Below are positions 1-11,007 of a stretch of 64,000 bases of DNA, in pieces. Position numbers and translations under genes: made by a program. Origin of the DNA: Pseudomonadota bacterium (GTDB lineage: Bacteria > Pseudomonadota > Gammaproteobacteria > Burkholderiales > Burkholderiaceae_F). The notes beneath the pieces are model-generated. The model had not been told where the DNA came from. It made no database searches and saw nothing but the letters and a program-made list of their open reading frames with translations. Every line of letters begins with the position of its first letter. Positions within the stretch are counted from its first letter, which is position 1. The stretch lies in contig JAKCCX010000003.1 in assembly GCA_021838715.1 (NCBI GenBank), forward strand, positions 21,861-85,860, written 5' to 3'.

Positions 1-1200
1 GAGCGGGGGGAAACGCCCGGATCGAAGAACGTCCAGGGTGCAATCCTCTATTCCGATGCGCTCGAACGAATCATTCCGGATTTTCGGGACGACGCTCCGC
101 TTGAACGCCACATCATCGAGCAGCGCATGTGGGTTCTTGACGACGAATCCTTCGTCGGATCGCACTACCGTTCGAATCGCTTCAACAAGCCCCCCTACAA
201 CCGCTACACGATCCTCCGTGCGCAGTTCGACAGGTGGTTCTCCGAAAAGGTGCAGGAGGCGGGTGCGCTGCTGATCTGCGAGACCACGGTACGCGATCTT
301 CTGCTCGACGACGGCAGGGTGGTCGGCGTGCAGACCGATCGTGTGGGCGGTACGGTCTATGCCGACATCGTCATCCTCGCCGATGGCGTCAATTCGATGC
401 TCGCGCGCAAGGCCGGATTCCGGCCCGAACTGAAGCCCGCCGAGGTGGCGCTCGCCGTCAAGGAGATCCACTTCCTTCCACAGGAAACGGTGGAGAGCCG
501 ATTCAATGTTTCCGGCGATGCCGGCGTGGTCATCGAGATGATGGGAAAGATCACCCGCGGAATGGCCGGAACCGGCTTCCTGTATACCAATCGGGAGTCG
601 ATCACGGTCGGTGTGGGTTGCCTGCTTTCGGATTTCAAGCGCCAAAAGCTCTCACCGTACGAACTTCTCGAACAGATGAAGGCGCACCCTGCCATTTCGC
701 CGCTTCTCGAAGGCGGCGAAATGAAGGAGTACTGCGCGCACCTCATTCCGGAGGGCGGATACAAGGCGATTCCCCAACTCGCCGGCGATGGCTGGCTGGT
801 CGTCGGAGATGCCGCCATGTTCGTCAACTCCGTGCATCGGGAAGGATCGAACCTCGCCATGACGAGCGGCCGCCTCGCCGCCGAGACGGTCATCGAGCTT
901 GCGCGCGAGGGAAAGTCGTTCTCCGCGGGGAACCTCTCCCGCTACCGCGCAAAGCTGGATGAAAGCTTCGTGATGAAGGATCTGAAGAAGTACCGGAACA
1001 TGCCGGAGATCCTGCACGGCAATCCGCAGTTCTTTACCGACTATCCGGAGCTGCTCAGCGAAGCCGCGCACACCCTGCTGCATGTCGACGGTGCCGACAA
1101 GAAGTCCAAGGAGCAGTTGGTCAGGAAGGGATTCCGGTCGCGCCGTTCCCTGCTCGGAATGGTGTCCGACGCCTACAAAATGTGGAGGGCTTTCGAATGA
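1..1200 (+). CDS. fixC: FixC, electron-transfer flavoprotein-quinone oxidoreductase (5' end outside window)
   Basis: The frame is open from base 1, and 399 residues are visible. Roughly 35 N-terminal residues, which carry the FAD GxGxxG loop, lie outside the window. Visible FixC hallmarks are [15 protein letters not shown] near the start and a late FAD motif, [21 protein letters not shown]. FixC belongs to the FixABCX complex, which bifurcates electrons from NADH to quinone and to ferredoxin/flavodoxin for nitrogenase. The stop overlaps the fixX start (ATGA), so the two are translationally coupled. fixA and fixB presumably lie just to the left. Call certain; only the true start is unknown. 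Confidence 0.96.
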   Translation, partial: ERGETPGSKNVQGAILYSDALERIIPDFRDDAPLERHIIEQRMWVLDDESFVGSHYRSNRFNKPPYNRYTILRAQFDRWFSEKVQEAGALLICETTVRDLLLDDGRVVGVQTDRVGGTVYADIVILADGVNSMLARKAGFRPELKPAEVALAVKEIHFLPQETVESRFNVSGDAGVVIEMMGKITRGMAGTGFLYTNRESITVGVGCLLSDFKRQKLSPYELLEQMKAHPAISPLLEGGEMKEYCAHLIPEGGYKAIPQLAGDGWLVVGDAAMFVNSVHREGSNLAMTSGRLAAETVIELAREGKSFSAGNLSRYRAKLDESFVMKDLKKYRNMPEILHGNPQFFTDYPELLSEAAHTLLHVDGADKKSKEQLVRKGFRSRRSLLGMVSDAYKMWRAFE

Positions 1201-1490
1201 GCGGACTGCGTGTCGAAGAAAAACTGTTTCAGAACCGCTATCGGGTGGATGCGGGGCGTCCCCACATCGGCATCATCGACCCCGGCATCTGCGCGGACTC
1301 ATGCGCAAGTCAGCAATGCACGGTCTGCTGCCCCGCCGGATGCTACACCCGAGAAGGAAGCGGCCGGGTGGTACTGATCACCGACGGCTGCCTCGAGTGC
1401 GGGACGTGCCGCATCATCTGCGAAGAGCATCGCAACGTCGCGTGGGAATATCCCCGCGGCGGATACGGGATTCTCTTCAAATTCGGGTGA
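1197..1490 (+). CDS. fixX: FixX, ferredoxin-like subunit of FixABCX
   Basis: A 97-residue protein with two cysteine clusters, [18 protein letters not shown] and [13 protein letters not shown], as in FixX. These bind Fe-S clusters that carry electrons from FixC towards nitrogenase. I chose the ATG at 1197, which overlaps the fixC stop and has GGAGGG about 8 bases upstream. A GTG at 1182 is in frame but would sit inside fixC without its own ribosome site. The gene is followed 7 bases later by nifQ, so fixC-fixX-nifQ reads as one transcript. Confidence 0.96.
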   Translation: MSGLRVEEKLFQNRYRVDAGRPHIGIIDPGICADSCASQQCTVCCPAGCYTREGSGRVVLITDGCLECGTCRIICEEHRNVAWEYPRGGYGILFKFG

Positions 1491-1497
1491 TGCGACC

Positions 1498-2073
1498 ATG
1501 CCCGGGCAGCTCACCGCAGAGCTGGTGCGAAAAAGCCGCTTTCCCGACGAGCCGCTGACCGTCGCGTTTGCCGGAACGATCGCCCGGGCGCTCGAGTCCA
1601 ATCGACGCCCGCTCATTCGCGGGCTTCCGGAGGATCGATTCCAGCGCCTGATGCGCACCTGTTTTCCGGGAATTTCGCTGCAAAACGGCGTTGCATCAGA
1701 ACCAGCCGCCGGATCCGACGAGTTCGATGATCTGCTTCATCTCCTGCGGGAAAACGCGGCCAGGCTGGATGAAGCCGCCGAATGGCTCGCATACTGCATC
1801 GCGTCGGCGTCGATGGCCGAATCACATCTCTGGCAGGACATGGGGTTGCCAAATCGGCGTGCACTATCGCACCTGTTCCTGGAGTACTTTCCGGCGCTTT
1901 CTGCCGGCAACACGCGAAACATGAAGTGGAAGAAATTCCTGTACCGGAAACTGTGCGAACGGGCGGGGGTCCCGCTCTGTCGCGCACCGCGCTGCGCAGA
2001 CTGCATCGACTACGATCGCTGCTTCGGCCCGGAAGACGAAGGTCCGGAAAGCCAAGCCCTGCGGGCGGCCTGA
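1498..2073 (+). CDS. nifQ: NifQ, molybdenum donor for FeMo-cofactor synthesis
   Basis: A 191-residue protein ending in the NifQ signature C-x4-C-x2-C-x5-C (Cys161, Cys166, Cys169, Cys175). In the family these ligands hold a Mo-Fe-S cluster that delivers molybdenum to NifEN/NifH during FeMo-co assembly. The upstream two thirds is helical and soluble. The gene follows fixX by 7 bases and is last in the rightward transcript. Its stop lies only 36 bases from the convergent fdxB stop. A nifQ gene downstream of fixCX and near mod genes also occurs in other betaproteobacterial diazotrophs. Confidence 0.95.
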   Translation: MPGQLTAELVRKSRFPDEPLTVAFAGTIARALESNRRPLIRGLPEDRFQRLMRTCFPGISLQNGVASEPAAGSDEFDDLLHLLRENAARLDEAAEWLAYCIASASMAESHLWQDMGLPNRRALSHLFLEYFPALSAGNTRNMKWKKFLYRKLCERAGVPLCRAPRCADCIDYDRCFGPEDEGPESQALRAA

Positions 2074-2109
2074 GACTCCGGGCTGGAGAATGACCAATCG
2101 GCCTGCGGC

Positions 2110-2424
2110 TCACGCCGCGGCTGGCGTGTGCGTATAGCACTTCTTCGGGCAGATTCGCATGCACGCTTCGCAACCAACGCAGTTTTCCGGGTGGGCGATG
2201 GTCATGACCTTCTTTTCGTACTCGACGTCGTCGTCATCGTCGTCGGGATCGACCGACACGGCGACGCGCTCGCCTTCCTCATCCAGGCCGACCAGCTGCA
2301 GGACATCGCGACCGCATACGCGGAAGCAGCGACCGCAACCGATACATTTGGTCTCATTGATGGACTGCGCATAGCGCGGCGTCCATGTCTTTCCGCTGGG
2401 CAGGACGATCGTGAATTCCGCCAT
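2110..2424 (-). CDS. fdxB: Nif-specific ferredoxin III, 2x[4Fe-4S]
   Basis: A 104-residue protein starting [12 protein letters not shown], with two four-cysteine motifs, [11 protein letters not shown] near the N-terminus and [15 protein letters not shown] near the C-terminus. They are separated by a strongly acidic stretch containing six consecutive Asp, as is usual for FdxB ferredoxins next to nifX. The start at 2424 is supported by AGGAGG a few bases upstream; the longer frame to 2487 has no such support. It is the last gene of the nifHDKENX operon, and likely role is electron supply to nitrogenase or to cofactor synthesis. Confidence 0.93.
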   Translation of the reverse strand: MAEFTIVLPSGKTWTPRYAQSINETKCIGCGRCFRVCGRDVLQLVGLDEEGERVAVSVDPDDDDDDVEYEKKVMTIAHPENCVGCEACMRICPKKCYTHTPAAA

Positions 2425-2428
2425 TCCC

Positions 2429-2632
2429 CTATCCTCCTGCCTGCGTGATCCGGGCTCGTACATCCTGCAGTGCGGCGAACGCCTCATGGGTACGTTGCGC
2501 GACGTCCAGAATCTTTTCCCAATTGACCGGAAGTTCCTCGGAAAGGTCGTGCAGCTCCATCTTGCAGTTCATCGCGCGGGCCGAGAGCTTCTTTCCACGT
2601 GCCTTCAGGTCTTCCAACGACTCCGTTTCCAT
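2429..2632 (-). CDS. DUF683 (CCE_0567-like) small nif protein
   Basis: A 67-residue, largely helical, charged protein ([21 protein letters not shown]...) matching the DUF683 family found beside nifX and DUF269 genes in many diazotrophs. Family members form small helical-hairpin bundles. Their biochemical role is not established and I assign none. The start has AGGAGG in good position. It lies 4 bases upstream of fdxB and 10 bases downstream of the DUF269 gene, so it is inside the nif operon. There is a single Cys and no metal-site pattern. Confidence 0.9.
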   Translation of the reverse strand: METESLEDLKARGKKLSARAMNCKMELHDLSEELPVNWEKILDVAQRTHEAFAALQDVRARITQAGG

Positions 2633-2642
2633 GGAATCCTCC

Positions 2643-3122
2643 TTATCCGAAGCGCGCCGCCGCAGAAAACTGCTCGATCATTTCCACGCCGGCCGCGACG
2701 TATTTCTCCCCTTCCTCGACGAGCTTCCCGATGCTCTCGAACCCGAACCGATGCACGTCGCGCAACTGCTTGTTTACGACCACCAGCCTTCCCGCCAGCA
2801 GCACCATGCGACCGAATCCTTCATGGTGCATTTTCATCATCGGCGAAACCATGATTCCCGTGCGGCGTTCGATCGCCAAGCCGACGGCGTTGAAGAACAG
2901 TTCCACCCGCCACAGCGTTTCCGGATCCGGATCGCCGATGATCGGAGTCTCGCGGCGCTGCTCCTTGGTGACGATATAGGGAGCGATCAGGTCGGCATCG
3001 CTCTTCTTGTCCCAGGCGCCGTTCAGATCCTGCGCTCTCCACTGCTTGACGAGCTCGACCAGAAACGCCGATTCCGGAAATGCCCCGAGTTCATTGTTTT
3101 TCACCGCCGTTTGTACTTCCAC
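2643..3122 (-). CDS. NifX-associated protein, DUF269 family
   Basis: A 159-residue protein with the DUF269 pattern ([13 protein letters not shown]... [17 protein letters not shown] ...[18 protein letters not shown]). The family is almost always encoded right after nifX and is taken to help FeMo-co synthesis; its exact reaction is unknown. The start is a GTG at 3122, immediately downstream of the nifX stop. A GGGGAGGA ribosome site lies inside the nifX tail, so translation is coupled. No membrane segment or Fe-S motif is seen. Confidence 0.93.
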   Translation of the reverse strand: MEVQTAVKNNELGAFPESAFLVELVKQWRAQDLNGAWDKKSDADLIAPYIVTKEQRRETPIIGDPDPETLWRVELFFNAVGLAIERRTGIMVSPMMKMHHEGFGRMVLLAGRLVVVNKQLRDVHRFGFESIGKLVEEGEKYVAAGVEMIEQFSAAARFG

Positions 3123-3123
3123 G

Positions 3124-3528
3124 CTATTCCTCCCCGCTGTCGAAGTTGAAGGATCGATCCTGCCCCTTCATCATGGCCTTTCGCAGCCATGGCGGCGGGG
3201 TTCCCTTCAGCACGGGAATCAGGCGATCGAGAATGTCCAGAATGGGTTCGGGCTCCGGAACCTTGATCGGATGGATCTTGGCTGCGACCACCCGGGCGGC
3301 CCCGGAACCGCCGATCGCCGCGACATACACGATCGCGCAGTCGCGGATGACATCGAGCTTCGGCGCCAGCTTGTCCTCGTTTCCATCCTCCTGGAGGTCG
3401 CCGTCGAATGTGTACGTATCCACATAGTCGTAGCCGTCCGGTCGAACGTCGTACACGGCGATGTTTTTCGCCCAACCAAAATGCGCGTCGACGCGCTGTC
3501 TGTCCTGCGTTGCAAAGGCGACTTTCAT
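3124..3528 (-). CDS. nifX: NifX, FeMo-co/NifB-co carrier
   Basis: A 134-residue protein of the NifX/NifY/NifB-C-terminal dinitrogenase-iron-molybdenum-cofactor-binding family: MKVAFATQD at the start, then [16 protein letters not shown] and [19 protein letters not shown]. NifX shuttles cofactor precursors between NifB and NifEN. I prefer the ATG at 3528 (MKVAFAT, family-like; GGAG about 10 bases upstream) over the ATG at 3537, whose GGAG is only one base away. It follows nifN by 16 bases in the nif operon. Confidence 0.95.
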   Translation of the reverse strand: MKVAFATQDRQRVDAHFGWAKNIAVYDVRPDGYDYVDTYTFDGDLQEDGNEDKLAPKLDVIRDCAIVYVAAIGGSGAARVVAAKIHPIKVPEPEPILDILDRLIPVLKGTPPPWLRKAMMKGQDRSFNFDSGEE

Positions 3529-3544
3529 AGGCGGCATGCTCCGG

Positions 3545-4906
3545 TCAAGTGGCGTTCAAGACGGCCGATTTCGTTTTTTGCGGCAATTCCCAAGTCTGCG
3601 GCGTCGCTTCGTGCCGGCTCGCATCGCCCAGCATCAGGTTCGCGATGTCGAACAGCGTGTCGCGGGTCCCCCGATATCCGACCATGCACCGGTGCGCAGC
3701 GCCGAGCCGATCGAACATGGGAAGACCGGCCCGGTAAAGCGGAATCTGCAGACGCTCCGCCGCCTGCCGGCCATGCGAATGCGTGACCAGCAGATCGCAC
3801 CCGGCGGCACCGGTTTCCAGGTCCTCGAGATCTCCGATCCGCACTTCCGCGGTGGGAAGCCGTTCCAGCAGCGGAGACTGAGTCGTCGTCACCGCGCAGG
3901 CAATCTCGCAGCCCATCTCGGCGAGCAGCGATCCAAGCGACCACAGCAGATCGGGTTCCGCGCCGATCGCAACCTTTTTTCCGCCGAAAAAGAAGTGCGC
4001 GTCGAGCATGGCGTCCTGCAGCTGGCTGCGCTGCTTGCGCCAGCGCCGGGCCACCGGTTGTCCCGAAAGTTCGGACAGCCAGCGGAGCAGCCGATCGTTG
4101 GACTCCAGCCCGGTCAGGCGGTCGAACACCTCGAACGGCGTGCCCGTGCGCTCCTGCAGACGCCGCGCGCAAGGACGCATCTGTTCCCCGACGGCGATCG
4201 TGGCCGCGGCCGCACCCATGCCGCGCGCATCCTGGAGTCTGGTCCCCCCCAAGGTGGTCGGGGAAAAATCTTCGGGGATGTGGCCGTCCAGCGATCCCGA
4301 CAGATCGGGAAGAAACACCGGATCCAGACCGAACGATTCGATGATGTCCCGCAGTTCCTCGATATCCGCCGGCGTCAGGTGGCATCCCGGCAGGACGTTG
4401 ACCCGGCGCGGATCGCGGCGTGCCGCCGGAACGACGATCGCGTCGATGAGGGCGGTGACGGCGTTCGCCCATCCGTCCTGGAATGCCCCCACGAAATCGG
4501 GGGTGGAAACATAGACGATCTGCGTGTCCGTCAGTTCCGGTCGACGGTCCCGCACAAGCTTGAGCCAGGCGCCCACGTCGTCGCCCTTGGTTTCCGTCAG
4601 CCCGGTGGAACAGATTGCGATGAGATCCGGCTTGGCGCGATTGCGGATGTTCAGAATCGCCTTCTCGATATTGTCCATCCCGCCCAGGATCGTGGTCGCT
4701 TCGTTCATGGCGGTGGTCTGCAGCGGAATCGCTTCGCAGAAATGGCGCACGAGCAGCACCAGGCCGAACGACGTGCATCCCTGCGAGCCGTGCATCACCG
4801 GCATGCATCGGTTCATGCCGAGAAAGGCGTATGCGGCCCCCAGCGGCTGGCTCATCTTGAGCGGATTGACGGTGGCCGGCTTCGCATGGGCATTGACGGT
4901 TGCCAT
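3545..4906 (-). CDS. nifN: NifN, beta-like subunit of the NifEN scaffold
   Basis: A 453-residue NifK paralogue with PLGAAYAFLGMNRCMPVMHGSQGC near residues 21-44, whose cysteines bind the scaffold Fe-S cluster, and the nitrogenase component 1 core through about residue 430. NifEN is the scaffold on which NifB-co is matured to FeMo-co. The gene begins 11 bases after the nifE stop, without a strong Shine-Dalgarno sequence, which suggests coupling to nifE. The length is normal for NifN. Confidence 0.97.
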   Translation of the reverse strand: MATVNAHAKPATVNPLKMSQPLGAAYAFLGMNRCMPVMHGSQGCTSFGLVLLVRHFCEAIPLQTTAMNEATTILGGMDNIEKAILNIRNRAKPDLIAICSTGLTETKGDDVGAWLKLVRDRRPELTDTQIVYVSTPDFVGAFQDGWANAVTALIDAIVVPAARRDPRRVNVLPGCHLTPADIEELRDIIESFGLDPVFLPDLSGSLDGHIPEDFSPTTLGGTRLQDARGMGAAAATIAVGEQMRPCARRLQERTGTPFEVFDRLTGLESNDRLLRWLSELSGQPVARRWRKQRSQLQDAMLDAHFFFGGKKVAIGAEPDLLWSLGSLLAEMGCEIACAVTTTQSPLLERLPTAEVRIGDLEDLETGAAGCDLLVTHSHGRQAAERLQIPLYRAGLPMFDRLGAAHRCMVGYRGTRDTLFDIANLMLGDASRHEATPQTWELPQKTKSAVLNAT

Positions 4907-4917
4907 GAGGATCTTTG

Positions 4918-6432
4918 CTACCCGAGTTCCGGAAGATGGACGGGTTCCGAATCCGGCTCCGGTTGCGGCAGTGCCGCTGCCCGCACCCCTCCTTCGTCAT
5001 CCTCGGCGCCCGGCAGCGACGGCATGCCGGCATCCCACGACGGCGCGCCGTCCTCCCACGGTGCCGGTCTGCGGACCTGATCCCAGACGGGGTTGTGGAT
5101 CGCGCGATCGATTTCCCGCACGAGGGTCACCATGCCCTCATACCCCGCATAGGCATGGTGGCGTTCCTGGTTGATGTCGAGCCAGGGCATCTTCGCCTTG
5201 AGCGCAACGAACTGCGATCGCCCGCCGGAAAGCATGATGTCGGCCCGTGCATCCTTGAGCATCCGGTACATTTCCCTCGGCGTCATGTCGTCGATCATGT
5301 GGGCGTCATTCCCCATGATCTCCATGATGCGCTGCTTGTCTTCCCTGGTGGACTTCTTCACGCTGGTGCCGACGACCTCCATGCCGATTTCCTGCAGCGC
5401 GGCGACGACGGACCACGATTTGACACCACCGGTGATGAGCAGCACGCGCTTGCCGCGCAGCCGGTCCCGGTACGGCCCGATGCGCGCCCACGCCCGCTCC
5501 TCCTCCTCCCGGATCAACGCTTCGGCCTTGGCAAGAATCGCCTCCGGCGCTCCGCGGTTCACGAGCAGGCGCACGATCTGGCGCAGGGAATCCGAGGTAT
5601 CGCCGATTCCGTAGAACGATCCCTCGAAGAACGGGATGTCGTAGCGCTCCTGCATCTTGCGGGCGATGTTCACCATCGCCTTGGAGCAGACCATCATGGC
5701 CGCCCTGGCCCGATGCGATCCGGCCACTTCGTTGTACCGCGCATCTCCGCTGATGCAGGCGAGGATGCGCACCCCGATCGCGTCGAGAAGCGGCTTGACC
5801 TGCCACAGTTCGCCCGACAGGTTGTATTCGCCGATGATGTTGATGTCGGTAGGGGTCGTGCACTCCGGCTCCCGCGTGCCGATCACATGGTCGAGGAGCG
5901 CTTCGCCCGCGAGCTTGTTGCCCAGATTCTTCACGCCTGCGAATCCCGGCGAATCGACCGGGATCACCGGCTTTCCGAACTTCTCCGATGCCGCCTTGCA
6001 CACCGCCTCGATGTCGTCTCCGGTCAACGCGGGAACGCAGGTCTGATAGACGAACACGGCCGGCGGGTCGTAGCGCTCGATGATCTGCCGGATCGCCTTG
6101 TACAGGCGCTTCTCGCCGCCGTAAATGACGTCGAGCTCGTTGATGTCGGTGGTAAACCCCATGCGGTACGTCGACGGCCCGGACGATGCGGCGTGACGGT
6201 TGTCCCAGGAATTTCCCTCGCATGCGATGGGCCCGTGAACCAGATGGGCCGCGTCCACGATGGGCTGCAGTGCGATCTTGGCGCCGTCGAATGCGCAGCC
6301 TCCCGCCGCCGCGCCCGGCGCGAGCTGCTTGGTGCAGCCCTTCTTGCGTTCGGCTTCCGGCTTATCCCGGTTCTTGTCGCAGCCGGGTTCGTCGAAAACT
6401 TCCTGCACCTTCATTGCGAGCTTCGTGGGCAT
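4918..6432 (-). CDS. nifE: NifE, alpha-like subunit of the NifEN scaffold
   Basis: A 504-residue NifD paralogue. Core motifs are [34 protein letters not shown] and a later [12 protein letters not shown], which supply Fe-S ligands. The start at 6432 is fixed by GGGGAGG about 7 bases upstream; the open frame runs to 6576 but that part is intergenic repeat. After the family's usual end (around ...HNPVWDQVR) there are about 50 extra residues, acidic and proline-rich ([10 protein letters not shown]...). Such tails are common in NifE and probably unstructured. Confidence 0.97.
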   Translation of the reverse strand: MPTKLAMKVQEVFDEPGCDKNRDKPEAERKKGCTKQLAPGAAAGGCAFDGAKIALQPIVDAAHLVHGPIACEGNSWDNRHAASSGPSTYRMGFTTDINELDVIYGGEKRLYKAIRQIIERYDPPAVFVYQTCVPALTGDDIEAVCKAASEKFGKPVIPVDSPGFAGVKNLGNKLAGEALLDHVIGTREPECTTPTDINIIGEYNLSGELWQVKPLLDAIGVRILACISGDARYNEVAGSHRARAAMMVCSKAMVNIARKMQERYDIPFFEGSFYGIGDTSDSLRQIVRLLVNRGAPEAILAKAEALIREEEERAWARIGPYRDRLRGKRVLLITGGVKSWSVVAALQEIGMEVVGTSVKKSTREDKQRIMEIMGNDAHMIDDMTPREMYRMLKDARADIMLSGGRSQFVALKAKMPWLDINQERHHAYAGYEGMVTLVREIDRAIHNPVWDQVRRPAPWEDGAPSWDAGMPSLPGAEDDEGGVRAAALPQPEPDSEPVHLPELG

Positions 6433-6456
6433 GGTCAGGACCTCCCCGTACTTCCG

Positions 6457-6481
6457 CCCCTCTCCCCAATGGGGAGAGGGG
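6457..6481. repeat. Palindromic intergenic repeat, copy A (nifK-nifE)
   Basis: Perfect 11-base arms (CCCCTCTCCCC / GGGGAGAGGGG) around an AAT loop, followed by GATTC. It lies in the 64-base nifK-nifE gap. It matches copy D (33075-33099) in arm sequence and in the trailing GATTC, so it is one member of a dispersed family. As RNA it would form a strong hairpin able to slow decay or partly terminate between nifK and nifE. Confidence 0.8.
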
Positions 6482-6496
6482 GATTCCTCAACTTCT

Positions 6497-8056
6497 TCAG
6501 CGGATGATGTCGAACGAATAATCGGTCTCGGCCGGAATATTCGTCCGCGCGTCCAGCGCTTCGAAGTGTTCGTCAAGCAGCATTACCAGGACCCGCATCG
6601 CCCCTTCATAGCCCCAGATCGGCATGCGATGGTAGTGGTGCCGATCGAAGATCGGGAACGCCAGCCGGATCAGCGGAACCCCGGTGTCGCGCTCCAGATA
6701 CTTGCCGTAGGTGTTGCCGATCATGAAGTCGACCCGCTCGGTGAAGAGCAGCGACCGCATGTGCCACAGGTCCCGCTTCGGGTAAACCTTGCAGTTCGCA
6801 CCGAACGGAGACGCATCGAAGAGCGCTTGAACCTTGGCCGCCCAGGTGTCGTCGCCGTTGGTGGCGAGGACATGCGTCGGCTCCGCCCCAAGTTCCAGCA
6901 GGAATTCAGTCATGCCCAGCGTGAAATCCGGGTCGCCGTACAGGGCGTACTTCTTGCCGTGCAGATGCGCCTGGGAGTCGGCAATGGCGTCGACGAGACA
7001 GCCACGCTCTCGTTCCAGCTCCGGCGGGATCGCCTTGCCAGTGATCCGCGAGACTTCCATCAGGAATCGATCCGTGCCGCGAACCCCCATGGGATGGTTG
7101 AGCGCGACCACCTCCTGGTCATGCTCCTGGATGAGTTTTGCGGTCTTGACCGAGCAGAATTCCTGGAAGAGGACCGTCGCCTTGGCATTCAGCGCGGACT
7201 CCACTTCCGCCTTGGTGGTTCCTCCGTCGTACATCCGGAACTCGCCGTCGGTCGGCGTATTCCAGTTGTTGGACGGATCGCACACGATCGTATGCTCCAC
7301 CCCCATGAGGCCGAATATGCGGCGGACTTCCGGGATATTGCCGACCACGAATCCGTCGAACCCACCGATGAAATTGATCGACTCGTTCGGCTTGCGCTCA
7401 AGCTTCGGCGCCGTATCCGCCTTTCCGTCCCAAAAGTGCCGGAGAATTCCCAGCATGGTGTTGTCATACCCGGTGATGTGGGAACCGACGAACGCCGGGG
7501 TATGCGCGAACGGCACGTCGAACTCGGCCGGAACGCTCCCCTTCTCCTTTGCCGTCTTGATGAAGGCGTTGAGATCGTCTCCGATGACCTCGGCCATGCA
7601 GGTCGTGGAAACCGCGATCATCTCGGGCTTGTACAGACTGTAGCTATTCGCCAGTCCGTCGATCATGTTGTTCAGGCCCCCAAACACGGCTGCGTCTTCG
7701 GTCATGGAAGACGAAACGCAGGAGGTCGGCTCCTTGAAGTGCCGCGAGAAGTGGGATCGGTAATAGGCAACGCATCCCTGCGACCCGTGGACGAACGACA
7801 GCGTCCTGGCGAACCCGTTCGCCGCGAACACCGCCCCCAAGGGCTGACACGCCTTTGCCGGGTTTACGGTGAGGGAATCGCGAGCAAAGTTCTTTTCCTT
7901 GTACTCGACGGTCTTGGTCCACTCGATGACATTCTTGACTTGATCGACGGGAACCGCGAACTCGAAGTTCGCTTTTTTGTTTTGAAACAGTTCCTGGTAT
8001 TCCGGCTGGCGAAACAGTTGCTCGTGATCGAGGACTTCTTCGACGCTTTGCGGCAT
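6497..8056 (-). CDS. nifK: NifK, nitrogenase MoFe protein beta chain
   Basis: A 519-residue beta subunit of dinitrogenase. P-cluster ligands are visible in [25 protein letters not shown] and [12 protein letters not shown]. The structural C-terminus (PIWGYEGAM...) is intact. The ATG at 8056 has a GGAG about 8 bases upstream; an in-frame TTG at 8062 is less likely. It pairs with NifD into the alpha2beta2 MoFe protein, which reduces N2 at FeMo-co. It sits between nifD and nifE in the same operon, each junction carrying a palindromic repeat. Confidence 0.98.
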   Translation of the reverse strand: MPQSVEEVLDHEQLFRQPEYQELFQNKKANFEFAVPVDQVKNVIEWTKTVEYKEKNFARDSLTVNPAKACQPLGAVFAANGFARTLSFVHGSQGCVAYYRSHFSRHFKEPTSCVSSSMTEDAAVFGGLNNMIDGLANSYSLYKPEMIAVSTTCMAEVIGDDLNAFIKTAKEKGSVPAEFDVPFAHTPAFVGSHITGYDNTMLGILRHFWDGKADTAPKLERKPNESINFIGGFDGFVVGNIPEVRRIFGLMGVEHTIVCDPSNNWNTPTDGEFRMYDGGTTKAEVESALNAKATVLFQEFCSVKTAKLIQEHDQEVVALNHPMGVRGTDRFLMEVSRITGKAIPPELERERGCLVDAIADSQAHLHGKKYALYGDPDFTLGMTEFLLELGAEPTHVLATNGDDTWAAKVQALFDASPFGANCKVYPKRDLWHMRSLLFTERVDFMIGNTYGKYLERDTGVPLIRLAFPIFDRHHYHRMPIWGYEGAMRVLVMLLDEHFEALDARTNIPAETDYSFDIIR

Positions 8057-8079
8057 GGTCAAACTCCAGTATTTTGTCG

Positions 8080-8105
8080 CCCCTCCTCCCGCCAGGGGAA
8101 GAGGG
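8080..8105. repeat. Palindromic intergenic repeat, copy B (nifD-nifK), imperfect
   Basis: CCCCTCCTCCC, then gcc, then AGGGGAAGAGGG. This is an imperfect version of the palindrome at 6457-6481, here in the 66-base nifD-nifK gap. It is flanked by CAGGGTGATGG, whose complement resembles the CACCCTCAC flank of copies C and D. It would form a hairpin just upstream of the nifK ribosome site. Confidence 0.65.
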
Positions 8106-8122
8106 TGCAGGGTGATGGTTCG

Positions 8123-9574
8123 CTACTTCCAGGGCGCTTTCGTCAGCCCCCAAACGGGGCTGTTGATCGCCATGTCCATGTCCCGCGCGAAAATCGCGAA
8201 GCCGTCGTAACCGTGGTAGGGGCCGGAGTAGTCCCACGAGTGCATCTGGCGGAACGGCACGCCCATCTTCTGGAACACGTACTTTTCCTTGATCCCGGAG
8301 CCGACAAGATCCGGCTGAACCTTTTCGACGAACTTCTCGAACTCGTAGCCGGTGACGTCGTCATAGATCAGCGTGCCGTCCTTGACGTAGTGCGTAGTAC
8401 GCTGATAGTCGTCGTTGTGCCCGAACTCGTACCCGGTTCCCACGACTTCCATTCCGAGATCCTCGTACGCCCCGATCACATGGCGCGGACGCAGTCCGCC
8501 CACGAAGAGCATGACCTTCTTCCCCTGGAGCCGCGGCTTGTACTTGGCGATGACCGATTCGGTCATCGCCTTGTACTTGGCGATGACGCGTTCTGCGCCT
8601 TCCTTGATCTTGTCGTCGAAGTGACTGGCGATTTCGCGCAGAGACGCCTCGATTTTGCTCGGACCGAAGAAGTTGTACTCCACCCACGGAATTCCGTACT
8701 TCTCCTCCATGTGCCGGCTGATGTAATTCATCGATCGATAGCAATGCAACACGTTGAGCTTGGCCTTGGGCGTGTTTTCCAGCTCGGCGAGCGAACCATC
8801 TCCAGACCACTGGGCGATCACCCGCAAGCCCATTTCCTCGAGAAGGATCCGCGAGGACCATGCATCGCCCCCAATGTTGTAATCGCCGATGATCGCGACG
8901 TCGTACGGCGACGACTCGAACGCGTTCTTGTTCGGATCGGTCCGGTCGAACACCCAGTCACGGATCGCATCGTTGGCGATGTGGTGGCCGAGCGACTGCG
9001 ATACGCCCCGGAAGCCCTCGCAGCGAACCGGAACGATGGTATGGCCGTTCAGCTCCTTGGATTTCTTCTTCGATACCGCCTCGATGTCATCACCGATCAG
9101 ACCGATCGGACATTCCGACTGCACCGAGATGCCCTTGTTCAGGGGGAAGAGGTCCTGGATCTCGTCAATGATCTTTTCGAGCTTCTTGTCGCCGCCGAAC
9201 ACGATGTCCTTTTCCTGGAAATCCGAGGTGAACTGCATCGTGACGAAGGTATCGACGCCCGTGGTACCGATGTAATAGTTCCGGCGCGAACCCCAGGAGT
9301 ATTGGCCGCAGCCGACGGGGCCGTGGGAGATGTGGATCATGTCCTTGATCGGACCCCACACCACCCCTTTGGAGCCGGCATAGGCGCATCCCCGGATCGT
9401 CATGACTCCGGGAATGGACTTGATGTTCGACTTGACGTTGCAGTCGGTTTTTCCGTCTTCGAAGGTATTCAGATGTTTGGCGCGTTTCTTCGCCGTCTTT
9501 TCGGGATAGGCCTTGAGCACCTCATCGATGAGTTGCTTGTTGCGTGCCTTGGTTTCTTCCGCGGTGAGGCTCAT
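8123..9574 (-). CDS. nifD: NifD, nitrogenase MoFe protein alpha chain
   Basis: A 483-residue alpha subunit. P-cluster cysteines lie in [22 protein letters not shown] and [11 protein letters not shown]. FeMo-co ligands are the Cys in [10 protein letters not shown] and the His in [13 protein letters not shown]. The start at 9574 ([12 protein letters not shown]) has GGAGGG and a further AGGAGG just upstream. The frame stays open to 9751, but the extension lacks family similarity. The gene follows nifH after a 124-base gap. Confidence 0.98.
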   Translation of the reverse strand: MSLTAEETKARNKQLIDEVLKAYPEKTAKKRAKHLNTFEDGKTDCNVKSNIKSIPGVMTIRGCAYAGSKGVVWGPIKDMIHISHGPVGCGQYSWGSRRNYYIGTTGVDTFVTMQFTSDFQEKDIVFGGDKKLEKIIDEIQDLFPLNKGISVQSECPIGLIGDDIEAVSKKKSKELNGHTIVPVRCEGFRGVSQSLGHHIANDAIRDWVFDRTDPNKNAFESSPYDVAIIGDYNIGGDAWSSRILLEEMGLRVIAQWSGDGSLAELENTPKAKLNVLHCYRSMNYISRHMEEKYGIPWVEYNFFGPSKIEASLREIASHFDDKIKEGAERVIAKYKAMTESVIAKYKPRLQGKKVMLFVGGLRPRHVIGAYEDLGMEVVGTGYEFGHNDDYQRTTHYVKDGTLIYDDVTGYEFEKFVEKVQPDLVGSGIKEKYVFQKMGVPFRQMHSWDYSGPYHGYDGFAIFARDMDMAINSPVWGLTKAPWK

Positions 9575-9698
9575 AGGAGGCCCTCCAGAACGATGAATGA
9601 GAATGGGATAAAGGAAATGTGGCGGATTCGTCACGGGTCGGATCGGGCGGATATTCGGTTTTCGTGCGGCCGAATCCCCGCCCTTTGCCGGTTTCCCG

Positions 9699-10589
<891 letters not shown>

Positions 10590-10712
10590 TCATAACTCCT
10601 TTTCAAAGCGCTTATTGTCGAAATCGAACGTTGCAGGGACTGCCCGCGCACCCCTAACCCTGTAGGTCTTCGGTGGTGGTTACGGATTCGGCATGTGCTC
10701 CACCCGACTCTC

Positions 10713-10729
10713 AAGCAATCGCCGTGCCA
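10713..10729 (-). promoter_or_regulatory. Sigma-54 -24/-12 promoter of nifH operon
   Basis: On the minus strand the sequence reads TGGCACG-GCGA-TTGCTT, an exact match to TGGCACG-N4-TTGC. The -24 GG is at 10727-10728 and the -12 GC is at 10716-10717. Transcription would start near 10704, roughly 118 bases upstream of the nifH ATG. Two NifA sites lie about 80-125 bases further upstream. Confidence 0.93.
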
Positions 10730-10809
10730 CTCCCAAAAATGTTGCACAACGCGCTGTTTTTTATAATGAATCGGGATTTCCCGGGAGCCCCGGCGAGCGC
10801 TTGCCGGGA

Positions 10810-10825
10810 TGTGGGAAACCGCACA
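10810..10825. promoter_or_regulatory. NifA upstream activator sequence (TGT-N10-ACA), proximal to nifH
   Basis: TGT at 10810-10812 and ACA at 10823-10825, separated by exactly 10 bases. It lies about 82 bases upstream of the nifH -24 element and about 135 bases upstream of the divergent -24 element at 10959. The site is symmetric and can serve both promoters. An A/T tract around 10757-10775 between this site and the nifH promoter would favour looping; no exact IHF consensus is seen. Confidence 0.85.
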
Positions 10826-10838
10826 AGGCGGGTATGAC

Positions 10839-10854
10839 TGTCGGGAACGGTACA
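10839..10854. promoter_or_regulatory. NifA upstream activator sequence, second copy
   Basis: TGT at 10839-10841 and ACA at 10852-10854, again exactly 10 bases apart. It begins 29 bases after the neighbouring site. The same 29-base offset recurs at the fdxN and outer-membrane-protein promoters. It lies about 105 bases upstream of the rightward sigma-54 promoter. Confidence 0.85.
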
Positions 10855-10957
10855 GGCGCGAGGCGGTAGTTCCGCGCCGCGTTCGACGGGTCCGCGCTGG
10901 GTTCCTCGCGAGCGAGCCGATGGAAACGACGCCGAAGAACGCTACGACAGGAATGGC

Positions 10958-10972
10958 GGGAACGAAGTTTGC
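10958..10972 (+). promoter_or_regulatory. Sigma-54 promoter of the unknown-nifZ unit
   Basis: GGGAACG-AAGT-TTGC matches TGGCACG-N4-TTGC except at two positions. GG at 10959-10960 and GC at 10971-10972 are correctly spaced. Transcription would start near 10984, about 24 bases before the ATG at 11008. The two NifA sites at 10810-10854 lie 105-150 bases upstream. The weaker match than nifH predicts lower expression. Confidence 0.75.
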
Positions 10973-11007
10973 TTGTGGTCATGCGATCTTCCTCAGGACA
11001 ACAGACC

